NCBI GenBank assembly: GCA_946811695.1
Contig: OX328126.1
Coordinates: 88,438,785 to 88,502,784 of the forward strand
Length of the DNA stretch: 64,000 nt
Direction: 5' to 3'
Source of the DNA: Gonocerus acuteangulatus
Lineage: Eukaryota > Arthropoda > Insecta > Hemiptera > Coreidae
Under the pieces are notes generated by a model. That model saw nothing but the letters and a program-made list of their open reading frames with translations. It searched no databases and had not been told where the DNA came from. Of the stretch, positions 1-9,711 are shown in pieces. The first letter of the stretch is position 1, and every line of letters starts with the position of its first letter. The translations under genes and the position numbers were made by a program.

Positions 1-244
1 GGAAATTCAGGGGGGAGGGGCTGAGACCATTTCCGGGGTATGGAATACTAACAAACTAGAACATGGAATAGTTTTAAACAACTGAAATGCTATTACACCC
101 AAAATAAAGCACTTTTTATGAACTAAGTGTTCTTATTTAATTTATTTTTAGGGGTTTATGACACATTTTTACCAATCGAGTCAAAATTTCGGAGGGGGGG
201 CTGCAGCCCCCTCAGCCACCCCCCCCCCCCTTCCATACGCCCAT
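1..244 (+). mobile_element. hAT-like MITE of the CATGGGCG family (left end cut by window)
   Basis: Shares with copies at 21952, 24546, 38088, 45663 and 49550 a GGGGGCTGAG block, a central part about non-coding AT sequence, a CTGCAGCCCCCTCAGCC block and the end ATACGCCCATG. Complete copies have CATGGGCG termini and 8-bp target duplications. No ORF. Confidence 0.7.
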
Positions 245-328
245 GCACCGGAACTTAGTACTTTGGGCGGAATTCGCGCGAAAAAATCGTAACACTCACA
301 GCTTGTCGTTTATAGGCTTCTAGGTACA
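245..328 (+). repeat. HINE-1 body fragment, left of a HINE-2 insertion
   Basis: Matches the GGCGGAATTCGCGCGAAAAAATC to TATAGGCTTC block of the HINE-1 family. The same block resumes at 1474, so HINE-2 copy A (329-1473) sits inside it. Confidence 0.55.
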
Positions 329-463
329 CTTTTTAGCACTTTCCGGAAAGGAAAGTAGCTATTGAGGTTGGACTCATGACGGAATTTTTGAAAAATTTCT
401 TCAAATCTTTATCGATCCTACGTAGTAGACACCGAAAATGACCCCCGTTAAAATTTATATATA

Positions 464-515
<52 letters not shown>

Positions 516-1473
516 TATATATATATATATGCATATATATATATATATATGTGTGTCTGTTAACACGATAGCGGCCAGAGTTTTTGTTTTTTCGTCACGA
601 AACTTGGTATATAGCATTCAATTAGCCAACGATTGAACGGGTTCGTTAACCACCAAAGTCGGTCCACCGGAAGGGGGGGTTTACCCCGAACCCAAAACAC
701 TAATTTGACTATGTCAGCCGTAATATTTGTTATGTTTCAACGAAACTTGGTATTCGTAGTGGTAATATAGAGAGAAAAGTGAGATATAAAAATGAACTAA
801 ATCGGTTTATTAGAAGGGGGGGGTTTACTCCGGACCCACAATACCAATTCGCCACTACCAGCCGTGATTTTTGGTATATTTCGACGAAACTCGGTATTCG
901 TAGTGGTAATCTACAGGTAAATTTGTGTTGTAAAAATAAACTAAATCGGTTCATTAGAAGGGGGGGGGGGGGTTTACTCCTGACCCAAATTCTTAATATA
1001 CTCATACCGGTCGTAATTTCTGCTGTATTGTAACGAAACGCGGTATACGTCGTGGGTAACTCATGAGAAAGAAGTGTTGTAAAAATGAGCTGAATCGTTC
1101 AATCGGAAAGCGGGGGTTTAATTTGTAATATATTTCAATAGAAAAGCCCGTCAGACGTAGGTTCACAAAGCCGCCGCAAGGAGCGCTTTCTACCACTAGA
1201 GTGACTGTATCCTGTTCCTGCGTTAGATCAAAATACGATAATATTAGGTTTTTTGTATTCATTACGTAGTGTAATAGGTACCATGTGTAAACATAACTCT
1301 GGAAGAAAATTATTAATTGATCAGTTACTCATTACAAATTTAAAAGAGAACTATTCATGTTTTTATTTTATTTATGTAGGATATTTTAAGCAAATTGTTC
1401 TGGAAAGCAATCTACACTACCCAAATTCTGAGGAAAGTGCTTAGTTATGCAGCTCCTGCGCGACGGCCGTTTT
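329..1473 (+). mobile_element. HINE-2 copy A (DINE/Helentron-like non-autonomous element)
   Basis: Begins TTTTAGCACTTTCC with the nearby inverted GGAAAGT, carries a central TA array (about 457-550) and ends AGGAAAGTGCTTAGTTATG, followed by the hairpin GCAGCTCCTGC and a CGACGG...TTTT end. A second copy lies inverted at 43990-45074. Sub-terminal inverted repeats, a central microsatellite and a 3' hairpin are the layout of DINE-1/HINE elements moved by Helentrons. The interior contains several degenerate direct repeats of a CGAAACTTGGTATTCGTAG motif. No ORF of note. Confidence 0.65.
457..550. repeat. (TA)n microsatellite, core of HINE-2 copy A
   Basis: Near-perfect TA repeat with a few interruptions, in the position of the central microsatellite of the element. 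Confidence 0.95.
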
Positions 1474-1700
1474 GAGGATTTCGAACGTAGAGAATCGACT
1501 GAAACAGTTTTTAAACCGATAACTGTAACCGTTTTTAATAAAACTAATTATTCTAACTAGTTTTTGCTGTCGGGTACTTAGAAACGATAGATTCAATTGA
1601 AACGTTTTCTACGTGTTTGATATTCATCCAAATTAAAATAATTGAATTTTGGTTACGCTTGGAGTTAAGGAAGTACATATTAAAAAAAAAAAAATTTTAT
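1474..1700 (+). repeat. HINE-1 body fragment, right of the HINE-2 insertion
   Basis: Contains the family block GGGTACTTAGAA...TTCAATTGAAAC and TTGGTTACGCTTGGAGTTAA, as in the full copies at 16704, 34809 and 48826. It continues the fragment at 245-328. Confidence 0.6.
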
Positions 1701-2123
1701 TGGATGAAGTTCTGGAAGAGAGAAAAATATTTAGAGTGAAGACACTGTAATGGTTCGACATTTACCGGACTGGATCAGCAAAAATACCTCTGCGCAGTGA
1801 CAATGAACTTCCGTTCTACTGACAGCAGTTCATTATCAGAATACTCAGCAGATTCTAGGACAAGTATTGGCGTCGAATCAGAACTTTCATTTCAGAATTC
1901 AAACTTGAACTTTCATTTCTTTTCATTCAGGATTTTTTTTTTTTTTTTAGGCGGATCTATTTTCCATTATTGCCGGGCTAAATTCAGGTTACTTCCTAAA
2001 CATCCATGATAAAGCAGGATATATTCTGGTAGAGCGAGCCCACCGCTGAAGAAGTCAGCCTGCCACTAGTGAGATTCTAGTCCGTGTGAATCCAGCGTGC
2101 TAGGCGTTGGACTACGAACAGAC
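1701..2123. other. unassigned intergenic stretch
   Basis: No gene seen. The part 2030-2115 has a weakly tRNA-like look on the minus strand and may be an old SINE piece. Confidence 0.3.
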
Positions 2124-2124
2124 C

Positions 2125-2181
<57 letters not shown>
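2124..2181. repeat. (TA)n microsatellite
   Basis: Pure TA repeat at the 5' side of the HINE-1 remnant that follows, in the position of its core microsatellite. Confidence 0.95.
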
Positions 2182-2184
<3 letters not shown>

Positions 2185-2763
2185 TTATTTTAAATATTAA
2201 ATATATATGTTTATTTGTTTGAAAAATCAAGATCGTTAACCAGCAGAATCCGTCCACCGGAAGATGTTTTTTGGAGCGAAATTCGCGCGAAAAAAATCTT
2301 AACGCTTACGTTTCCGAGTTCATATGTTTGCAGGTACTCGTTTTATAGGTTTCAAAAGATTACTAAATTCCCTACAGAAAAGGTTCAGATGTAATTTTTG
2401 ATGGGCCGATGTCAATCCGAGATGCTTCAAACTTCAAAATTGTTAATTTTGTTTTTTTTTCAACAGGGTTTTGTCACTGTTTACCTAACGTTTTTATTGT
2501 TTATTGTTTATTTTTAATCGCAACTAATATTAAAATTAGTATTTTAATAAAATAAGGTATGAAAATGAGAAACGTATTGGTAATAGTGTTTCTCATGGCG
2601 AACATTGAGCAGGTGGGCGGAGTCATTTCCGCTTAGAATACTATCAGTTTCCTGTTTTGGCGCCTTAAATCTTCCTTCCCTTTGAGATGTCATTTTATAT
2701 TTTTCACGAAAGATCAAAACCTACCAATGAAACTGATTCTACTCGTTTGCTAATGACACTTAA
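2182..2763 (+). mobile_element. HINE-1 remnant, 5'-truncated; left of a Harbinger-like insertion
   Basis: Carries the CGTTAACCAGCAGAATCCG and GCGAAATTCGCGCGAAAA blocks of HINE-1 and, near the end, a block shared with 59180-59260 on the minus strand (CGAAAGATCAAAACCTACCAAT). Its 3' terminus continues after the inserted element, at 3923-3976. Confidence 0.65.
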
Positions 2764-2940
2764 GGGGTCCATAGACGACCAACTTGGTTGTCAACCTTCT
2801 TGCCAACTTGGTTGCCCACAGACTGTCAAATTGTTGTTGCCATCTTCATTTGCTGATCAGTTCTGGTGCGAACACACGCTTGGGAGAAAATGAGTTACGA
2901 TCCCTTGTTGTCTTTTATAGTTCTAAAAGAATTGTGTGAG

Positions 2941-3156
2941 GATGATGGGGAAGTGTTGTGTGGGGATGATGGGGAAGTGTTGTGTGAGGATGATGGGGAA
3001 GTGTTGTGTGGGGATGATGGGGAAGTGTTGTGTGAGGATGATGGGGAAGTGTTGTGTGAGGATGATGGGGAAGTGTTGTGTGAGGATGATGGGGAAGTGT
3101 TGTGTGAGGATGATGGGGAAGTGTTGTGTGAGGATGATGGGGAAGTGTTGTGTGAA
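2941..3156. repeat. 24-bp minisatellite, 9 units
   Basis: Nine head-to-tail copies of a 24-bp unit (begins GATGATGGGGAAGTG), differing mainly by G/A at one site. All three frames stay open because 24 is a multiple of 3, so the repetitive ORFs here are artefacts of the array. Confidence 0.95.
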
Positions 3157-3256
3157 AATTGTGGTCAAAAGAGCGGTACTTACAACGTCCTGAGTTGTTT
3201 CATTCAAATATATTAAGTGAACTTCGCGTCTCTGCGCCTGTAGATTTTAATTTTTT

Positions 3257-3589
3257 TTAAGAATGGGCAGTACAACCTACGATGACTTGTTGGATAAAAT
3301 ACGACCGTTCATTGAAAAACACATCTTCAGCCCCACGACCAGATCGTAAACTTTGTTCAACCTTTCTCAGTTCCCTGCGATAACATGTTTTTAAGTTCCC
3401 AACTCTTTTCTTCAAACTGTCAACATTTGCATCCGGTTCAATTCTTTGGTAAATTTCCAACAGCTTCAGCTAAGCATTCTTCTTCTTATTTCGGTCTTTA
3501 AACACTTCTGATTTTACTTTCCAAAGCTCAGGCAGTTCTTTGAAGTTTTCGAAAACTTCAGTCCAAATAGCCATGTTTTGTGTAGACAT
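3257..3589 (-). pseudogene. MADF/Myb-like DNA-binding protein remnant of a Harbinger-like element
   Basis: Read from an ATG at 3589 the frame gives a MADF-type domain: W (I/T) EVF, ELPELWKVKSE, then IYQRIEPDANVDSLKKRVGN and YRREL. MADF (MYB/SANT-like) proteins are the second gene of many animal Harbinger elements and bind the transposon ends. One in-frame TAG (3470-3472) breaks it after about 39 codons, and the C-terminal part seems short. It lies between matching terminal inverted repeats, which supports the Harbinger call. A host MADF gene is unlikely because of the stop and the TIRs. Confidence 0.6.
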
Positions 3590-3922
3590 TGTACACACCT
3601 ATTGTATTTACCGAAACGATAATCTACTTGAATACCCTCTTTTCGCAAAAATACTCAAATACCAGAGTAGAAAAAACACGAAAAGCAACCGCACATTGAC
3701 AACCAAATGACAGTTCACTACTGAGGTTCTGAACAGTGTAGTCAACTTCCCCACAGACGCTTCAACAAGGTTGCCTCCGCCTACCGAAAATCAAAACGGA
3801 TTTGATCTACACCAACCGTTTACTCCAACCACCAACCTGCTCACAGACGTGCAACATCTCCTCCAACTTAGCAAGTTGGCAACAAGGTTGACAACCAAGT
3901 TGGTCTTCTATGGGCCCCTTAA

Positions 3923-3976
3923 GGATAAGAACGGAACTGCGCTAAGATGACGCAGTTCCTGCAAGTCGGACTTTTT
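3923..3976 (+). mobile_element. HINE-1 3' terminus
   Basis: Holds the 3' sub-terminal repeat GGAACTGCGCTAAGATGACG, the hairpin CGCAGTTCCTGC and the terminal GTCGGACTTTTTTT. It continues the element interrupted at 2763. Confidence 0.7.
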
Positions 3977-5149
3977 TTTTAGACTACATACTCGAAATCT
4001 ATTTCCCAATGTAGAAGGAAGCAAGAGATAGCGAATGACTAGCGTCAATGAATTTCTCAAGAAACGTATTAACATTTTAAATTGCTAATTCCCATAACTA
4101 CCAAATATAAGTATCACCGTTCTCTCCAATTTATGGCGGACACAATATTCCTATTAATTCTTTCCTTGCAATGGCACTCCATGCTAAAATTATTGCTTAA
4201 TATAGATGGTTTCCATGCGTTGCACGTGGGCTTGTACGGTTTTCCTACGTTTCAGGTCGATTTTTATAGTGTTTTTGTATTACACATAATTTTGTACGGT
4301 GTTCCTGCGTTACTCGCCGATTCCCGTGCTGTCCCTGTGATAAACGTGGCAGATGTAACACCACTTTCACATTTTCGATAAAAGAATGATCTACAAAACC
4401 AGACAGGTGAAGCGGAGGACAGACCTATGCGTTACATAACTTTGTGGGAACACCTGGGATTTTTTCTTCCGAATTCCAGACTGCGGGGAACTGGTGTTTG
4501 GTCGAGGCATTACATCTTGTTAGGCTCTGGATATCAGCATTTTTAATAAAGTACAGTTTTATTTAGAACCCTTTTATTTAATTATTTCATCTACGGAGGA
4601 GAACATATCGTTCGAATAGGGAACATAGATATATAACACTCCCACAATTTATTTCAGGGACCAAAAATAACAGTTTATTTTTCTTTTTTCCAGAATTGAT
4701 TCCAATTTTTATTTTTATTTCAGAAAAATTTAAATTGTGGCCAAATTATACCTGTTATGTATTAATTATTATAAATGTTGTAGTAAGTATGTCTTTGTTC
4801 ATTACGAAACAATAATCTACATACGTAATATGGTACTTGGTATCGGAGTGGTCTTACATTGTGAAGGCACCCAGTATATAAATGCAGCACTGACATATTT
4901 AAAAAATACTAATATTTTCGATAAAGTATTGACGTCAACAAGAGCCTGGGACAAATTATTACATAAAAAATAGAACATTTCCCTTTTTTTGTAATAATTT
5001 CACAGCTTCATTTTCACTTTAGTTTTTATCATAATTGTATTTTCTATTTCAATCATTATATTGTTAGTAAATTTAATTTTTTATTTCATTTATTAATTTC
5101 TTTTCTATTTTTATTTTACTTTATGTTTTTATCATTAAATTTATTTTAA
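3977..5149. other. intergenic, no recognised gene
   Basis: AT-rich DNA. A 99-codon frame (4082-4381, +) has no recognisable domain. I see no inverted repeats or SINE heads here. Confidence 0.4.
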
Positions 5150-5363
5150 ATACCTCCAACTCAGAACTACCTTCTACAAAGCTCGAATCTTGTCTCAGCT
5201 GAGACTAGCCGGAAGGTTGGAGCTGAGAATATTTACCAATGGAATCTTGTACAAGATAAAATGTGACGAGATATGCTGGATATGCAACCTGTACGAAGAG
5301 GAGGATATTGGTCACTTCCTACTCAGGTGTCCGATGTACACGGAAGCTAGACGCCACTACATC
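5150..5363 (+). pseudogene. LINE reverse-transcriptase C-terminal fragment (left part)
   Basis: Open + frame reading LRTTFYKARILSQLRLAGR and ending in the Zn-knuckle-like CWICNLYEEEDIGHFLLRCP followed by MYTEARRHY, the usual C-terminal end of Jockey/R1/I-like non-LTR ORF2 proteins. The 5' side is truncated. The same LINE appears to resume at 9712, so the gypsy element between them was inserted here. Confidence 0.75.
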
Positions 5364-5642
5364 TTCGTGAGAATCAAGTTCTGCTCCTTTTTCTTCAGCT
5401 TGATACACAGATTTTCTCTTAAATTCTCCACAGACTCTAGCAAGGTGCCCAACAGTCTTACATGCTCGACAAATTGCAGATTTAAACATACATTGATTGG
5501 CTATATGAGAATTATTCCCACACCTGAAACAACGTCTACCAGATAAGCGATTTCTATCCTTATTTTGAGAAGCCTTCTCTATTTTCTCTACATAACCTTT
5601 TTGTTCCTTAGATTCTAGTTTATGTAAAGAATTATTTTTGCT
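5364..5642 (-). repeat. extra copy of a 279-bp gag segment in place of the gypsy 3' end
   Basis: By eye identical over 279 bp to 8348-8626, the segment that encodes the zinc-knuckle region of gag in the same element, and in the same orientation. It joins the integrase end at about 5642 out of frame and abuts LINE sequence at 5364. No 3' LTR or polypurine tract is present on this side. Confidence 0.9.
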
Positions 5643-8600
5643 CTTGTTTCATCCTCTCGAGCTTGTTTCATTTCCAATGGTTCCCCGTTTTTGGTTTTGA
5701 ACATAACCGCAAGTCTTGACCTTATTTCTCTATCAAACATTAGTTTGTAAGCAGAACTTCCGGTAGCATTAGGAGCCTCTCGTAAATGCATGAGGAGACG
5801 GGAAAGCTTCCAGTGTATATTCCCTTTCTCGTTCTGCATGGCATACAAGGAATTTTTAATTGTTTGTACAAATCTCTCAGCCTGCCCATTCGTAGCTGGA
5901 TGGAATGGAGCAGACCTTTTATGTACCACTCCATTCTGTATCAAAAATTCCTGGAATTCATGAGAGGTAAATTGTCTTGCGTTATCCGAAACTAAAACAT
6001 ATGGAATTCCGAAGGTAGTAAAAAGCGATAAAAGTTCCTTATTGCACCAACTGGATGTTGTAGTTTTCGTGGGTATAACCTCTACCCATTTAGTGAAAGC
6101 ATCGACTACAATGAAGAAATAATTACCCCCTAAACAAGGACCAGCGAAATCTATGTGGATTCGTTGCCAGGGACCTGTAGGGGATTCCCAAGGATGGAGT
6201 TCACACTTCGGAGGCTGATTTCTCTTCAGGCAACATTGATTACAAGATCCAGCTAGCAGTTCAATATCCCGATCTATCCCTTGCCAATAGCAGTAGCTCC
6301 TTGCTAATGCCTTCATCTTAACAATCCCTAGGTGCCCAATGTGTAGTTCCTTCAAGACCTCACCTCTAAGTGATTTCGGAATAATGACTCTCGGTCCCTT
6401 GAGAATACATCCACTTTCCAGAGTGTACTCATTGTCATTCAGTCCGAATTTCTTCAAACTGGTTCCCTTCTTCAAAGCAGACATGACTTCTTTTATTTCT
6501 GGATCTTGGTCAGTCTCCTTTGCAATCACCTTCCTGTCTATTAAAAGGGTTCCTATTTGATTTAACTGAAATACAGTTTGATCATCCACACTATTCCTAT
6601 TACAATGCTCCACTGGAAACCTTGACAAATAATCAGCATTTCCATGTTCTTCGGATCGTCTGTACCGTATGGTATAATCAAACCCCGAAAGAAAATGGGC
6701 ATAATTAAAAATTCGAGTGGCAGAAAGGGTTGGTAATGTTCTGTAAGGGTCAAAAATGGATACTAATGGTTTGTGATCCGTCACTAATGTAAATTTACGG
6801 CCATAACAATAAGGAAAGAACTTCTTCAGGCCCCAATATATTGCCACTGCTTCTTTGTCGATTTGACTGTATTTTGCCTCACTCTTTGTTAAAGTCCGCG
6901 ATGCGAAAGCTATTGGCCTTTCAGAGCCATCCGGAAACCTGTGAGATAAGACTGCTCCAAGACCTACTGGTGATGCGTCGGTTGCTAGTAAGAGAGGTAA
7001 GTTGGGATTGAAATGGACTAACACCCTTTCACTCATGATTTCCTTCTTCAAAGTCCTGAAACTCTTCTGACATTCTCCTGTCCACCTGTAGTCTTGTCCT
7101 TTCTGAAGTAATCGACACAATGGGTGTACGATGGTTGAAAATCCTGGTATAAATTTACTATAGTAAGTTGCCATACCCAGGAAGGTTCTTAATTCACTTA
7201 CGTTCTTAGGGATTGGGGTCTTTTCAATTGCTTCAGTTTTATCCCCACATTTATGGAGTCCCTTTTCATCTATAATATGGCCTAAATATTTTATACTTTT
7301 TTGAAAGAAACTGCACTTATCCTTGTTTAGGCGGAGGTTATATTTTCTGATGAGGCTTAACACCGTCTTGAGCCTGGCTAATGTTTCCTCGAACGTCGAG
7401 CCCTGGACTATTATATCGTCGAAAAAGCATGCCACTCCATCAACTCCTTGCAACATGGTGTCCATAAATCTCTGCCAAAGTGAAGGAGCAACCTTAACTC
7501 CAAACATAAGCCTATTCACTTTATATAGACCTTTATGCGTGCTTAGAGTTTGCAACCTGCTACTTTCCTCGTCCATCCTCATATGTAAATAGGCATTGCT
7601 GATGTCTAATGTGCAAAAGAACCGTCCCCCAGTCATTTTCACAAAAATATCTTCAATTCTAGGTATCGGATATTTTTCGTCCATGATAAATTTATTAAGG
7701 GTAACCTTATAATCAGCGCAGATTCTGATATTCCCATTTGCCTTCACAACGGGTACAATAGGAGTGCCCCAAGCCGAGCGTTCAATTTTTGAAATGATTC
7801 CTAGGTTTTCCAACCTCTGGAGTTCATTTTCCACCTTATGTATCAGTGAGTAGGGGACTTTTCTTGGTTTTGTAAATACTGGTTTTGAATCTTGACTTAT
7901 ATGCAATCTGGCCCTTTCATTTGGAATTTCTCCGATTTCAGATCGGAAAACATCATCGAATTCTTCCAGTAATTTGGTAAGCTGTAGCCCTTCCGTGACA
8001 ACTACTGATTTCATTTCAGACCAATCCAGTTTTACCTCCCTTAACCAATCCCTTCCAAGAATGGCATCAACATCTTGATTGACTATAAATAGTTTCCCTA
8101 CGAAGGATTGCTCTTTGTATCTGCATCTAACAAACACAAACCCTTTGGGTTTTATAACCTCCCCAGTGTATGTGCGAAGTTCCACAGCTGTTTTCTGTAG
8201 CTTATTTCCAATGTCAAGACTGTCAAATTCTTTTAGAGATATCACACTTAGGGCTGCTCCAGTGTCAACTTCCATTGCTACAGATTTTCCTTCAATGTCT
8301 AACTTGACGATAAATTTATCTGTGCTTCGCCCTGATAAACTATTTATTTCGTGAGAATCAAGTTCTGCTCCTTTTTCTTCAGCTTGATACACAGATTTTC
8401 TCTTAAATTCTCCACAGACTCTAGCAAGGTGCCCAACAGTCTTACATGCTCGACAAATTGCAGATTTAAACATACATTGATTGGCTATATGAGAATTATT
8501 CCCACACCTGAAACAACGTCTACCAGATAAGCGATTTCTATCCTTATTTTGAGAAGCCTTCTCTATTTTCTCTACATAACCTTTTTGTTCCTTAGATTCT

Positions 8601-9520
8601 AGTTTATGTAAAGAATTATTTTTGCTTGATGTGAATATCTCATTCTCCACTTTTGATAATTCAATAGCTTTAGCCATTTCTAAAATCTCATTACATTTTT
8701 TTATTTCCCTTTCTTGCATGATTCTAGTTCGAATTTCCGAGTCTTTCAACCCTCTAATAAACTGTAGGCAAATTAACATTTCTGCAACAGACTTCCCACA
8801 TTCACACAAAAATTTGCAGTCTGCTGCTAATTTCCTTAAATCTGAGGCAAATTCACTAACTGATTCCTCTGGTCTCTGTTCCCGACAAATGAACTTATGC
8901 TGTATAGCTAAAAGACTGGCTTGAGGCTCTAAATAACTCTTTAATAGGCTGACTAATTCTATGTAGGTTTTAGACAATGGATCCTCGGGTGAACAGAGGT
9001 CATACAGTTTCTGATGTACAAGTGGAGTTAATGCATGTAGGAGTGTGTAGACTTTAATCTGTTCATCATTTATCCCTTTTAAATGCATAAAAACATTTAA
9101 CCTATTCACAAAATTAGTGAATGACTCCTGCTCATCATATGGAACAAAATTAAGGTTAGCAGTAGTACTTACTAGGGAGGACTTAACTTGATCTCTAGTT
9201 TCACAATTAGGTCCATTCAGAGTTTCAGAATTTAAATACTGCTTGAGCCTTACCTTCAATTCTGTGAAGATATCATCCACTCTATGGCGATGCTCAATTT
9301 CATTTTCAAATTCCTCATCAATAGATAACAATTCTATTTTCTCTTGAATGTCATTAAATTTTTCCCAATTTGCTTCTAAAAGACTCAATCTTACACTTAA
9401 ATCTTCTTGAAATTCTGGCTTCCCTTGGTCCAGATATTTTCCCAAGTGAGTTAACTTACTCTTGATAGATGCTCTAGAAAGCTTTAACTTTCTTATTTCT
9501 TCAGTAACCTTAATTTCCAT
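5615..9520 (-). CDS. Ty3/gypsy gag-pol polyprotein (Mag-like), 3' truncated
   Basis: A single 1301-codon frame without stops. Domains by residue: gag 1-330; two CCHC knuckles (C336-C339-H344-C349 and C356-C359-H364-C369); aspartic protease with DTG at 419-421; reverse transcriptase about 555-740 with LDISNAY and FFDD (D701, D702); RNase H about 845-960 (TDAS, TDHKPL); integrase zinc finger (H1060, H1063, C1093, C1096) and catalytic D1124, D1179, E1215, a D,D-35-E spacing. The final residues come from the joined gag copy, so the integrase C-terminal tail and 3' LTR are missing. A Mag-type clade is suggested by the gag-pol fusion, short LTR and tRNA-Ser primer site. The intact frame implies a recent insertion, but one LTR alone means it should not move by itself. 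Confidence 0.93.
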   Translation of the reverse strand: MEIKVTEEIRKLKLSRASIKSKLTHLGKYLDQGKPEFQEDLSVRLSLLEANWEKFNDIQEKIELLSIDEEFENEIEHRHRVDDIFTELKVRLKQYLNSETLNGPNCETRDQVKSSLVSTTANLNFVPYDEQESFTNFVNRLNVFMHLKGINDEQIKVYTLLHALTPLVHQKLYDLCSPEDPLSKTYIELVSLLKSYLEPQASLLAIQHKFICREQRPEESVSEFASDLRKLAADCKFLCECGKSVAEMLICLQFIRGLKDSEIRTRIMQEREIKKCNEILEMAKAIELSKVENEIFTSSKNNSLHKLESKEQKGYVEKIEKASQNKDRNRLSGRRCFRCGNNSHIANQCMFKSAICRACKTVGHLARVCGEFKRKSVYQAEEKGAELDSHEINSLSGRSTDKFIVKLDIEGKSVAMEVDTGAALSVISLKEFDSLDIGNKLQKTAVELRTYTGEVIKPKGFVFVRCRYKEQSFVGKLFIVNQDVDAILGRDWLREVKLDWSEMKSVVVTEGLQLTKLLEEFDDVFRSEIGEIPNERARLHISQDSKPVFTKPRKVPYSLIHKVENELQRLENLGIISKIERSAWGTPIVPVVKANGNIRICADYKVTLNKFIMDEKYPIPRIEDIFVKMTGGRFFCTLDISNAYLHMRMDEESSRLQTLSTHKGLYKVNRLMFGVKVAPSLWQRFMDTMLQGVDGVACFFDDIIVQGSTFEETLARLKTVLSLIRKYNLRLNKDKCSFFQKSIKYLGHIIDEKGLHKCGDKTEAIEKTPIPKNVSELRTFLGMATYYSKFIPGFSTIVHPLCRLLQKGQDYRWTGECQKSFRTLKKEIMSERVLVHFNPNLPLLLATDASPVGLGAVLSHRFPDGSERPIAFASRTLTKSEAKYSQIDKEAVAIYWGLKKFFPYCYGRKFTLVTDHKPLVSIFDPYRTLPTLSATRIFNYAHFLSGFDYTIRYRRSEEHGNADYLSRFPVEHCNRNSVDDQTVFQLNQIGTLLIDRKVIAKETDQDPEIKEVMSALKKGTSLKKFGLNDNEYTLESGCILKGPRVIIPKSLRGEVLKELHIGHLGIVKMKALARSYCYWQGIDRDIELLAGSCNQCCLKRNQPPKCELHPWESPTGPWQRIHIDFAGPCLGGNYFFIVVDAFTKWVEVIPTKTTTSSWCNKELLSLFTTFGIPYVLVSDNARQFTSHEFQEFLIQNGVVHKRSAPFHPATNGQAERFVQTIKNSLYAMQNEKGNIHWKLSRLLMHLREAPNATGSSAYKLMFDREIRSRLAVMFKTKNGEPLEMKQAREDETRAKIILYIN

Positions 9521-9533
9521 TTCTTCTTTTTAT

Positions 9534-9544
9534 CCTCGTCGCCA
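9534..9544 (-). other. gypsy primer-binding site (tRNA-Ser GCT)
   Basis: On the minus strand TGGCGACGAGG, the complement of the 3' end CCTCGTCGCCA expected for tRNA-Ser(GCT) with its CCA. It lies a few bases inside the 5' LTR and 14 bp before the gag ATG, where a primer-binding site belongs. Confidence 0.75.
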
Positions 9545-9548
9545 ATTT

Positions 9549-9711
9549 GTTATGTTTTTACCACATTAAAATAAACAACACTTCAAGTAAACCAAAACAT
9601 TACTATATTCTTTTTCACTGACTCTTACAAAGCAATTCAATTGTTAACAAAAGAACATCTGTAACCATAGCAACAATTACAGCTGAGAAGACATATCACA
9701 AGCAGAGGACA
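9549..9711 (-). repeat. 5' LTR of the gypsy element (163 bp)
   Basis: On the minus strand it starts TGTCCTCTGC and ends CATAACA, giving TG...CA ends, and is followed by the primer-binding site. No partner LTR is seen at the other end. Outside it at 9712-9716 is CCACT; the same five bases occur in the LINE at 5354-5358 and are a possible target duplication, though the reading frame of the LINE does not join perfectly. Confidence 0.7.

Larger units (their letters stand above)
2764..3918. mobile_element. PIF/Harbinger-like DNA transposon remnant
   Basis: About 48-bp imperfect terminal inverted repeats. The left end starts GGGGTCCATAGACGACC and the right end, on the minus strand, GGGGCCCATAGAAGACC; both continue into an AACTTGGTTGTCAACC block. 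It is flanked by TTAA on both sides (2760-2763, 3919-3922), where uninterrupted HINE-1 copies have one site. This is compatible with the 3-bp TTA/TAA duplication of Harbinger, or with 4-bp TTAA. The interior has a MADF-type remnant on the minus strand and a 24-bp minisatellite. No transposase remains. Confidence 0.65.

Noticed and set aside
2866..3216. Open frames with CEDDGEVL- or RMMGKCCV-type repeats as a repetitive protein
   Set aside because: A 24-bp minisatellite keeps all frames open on both strands; no start, domain or splice support.
4082..4381. 99-codon ORF with hydrophobic repeats as a membrane protein
   Set aside because: The repetitiveness is in the DNA and no family is recognised; kept only as unassigned DNA.
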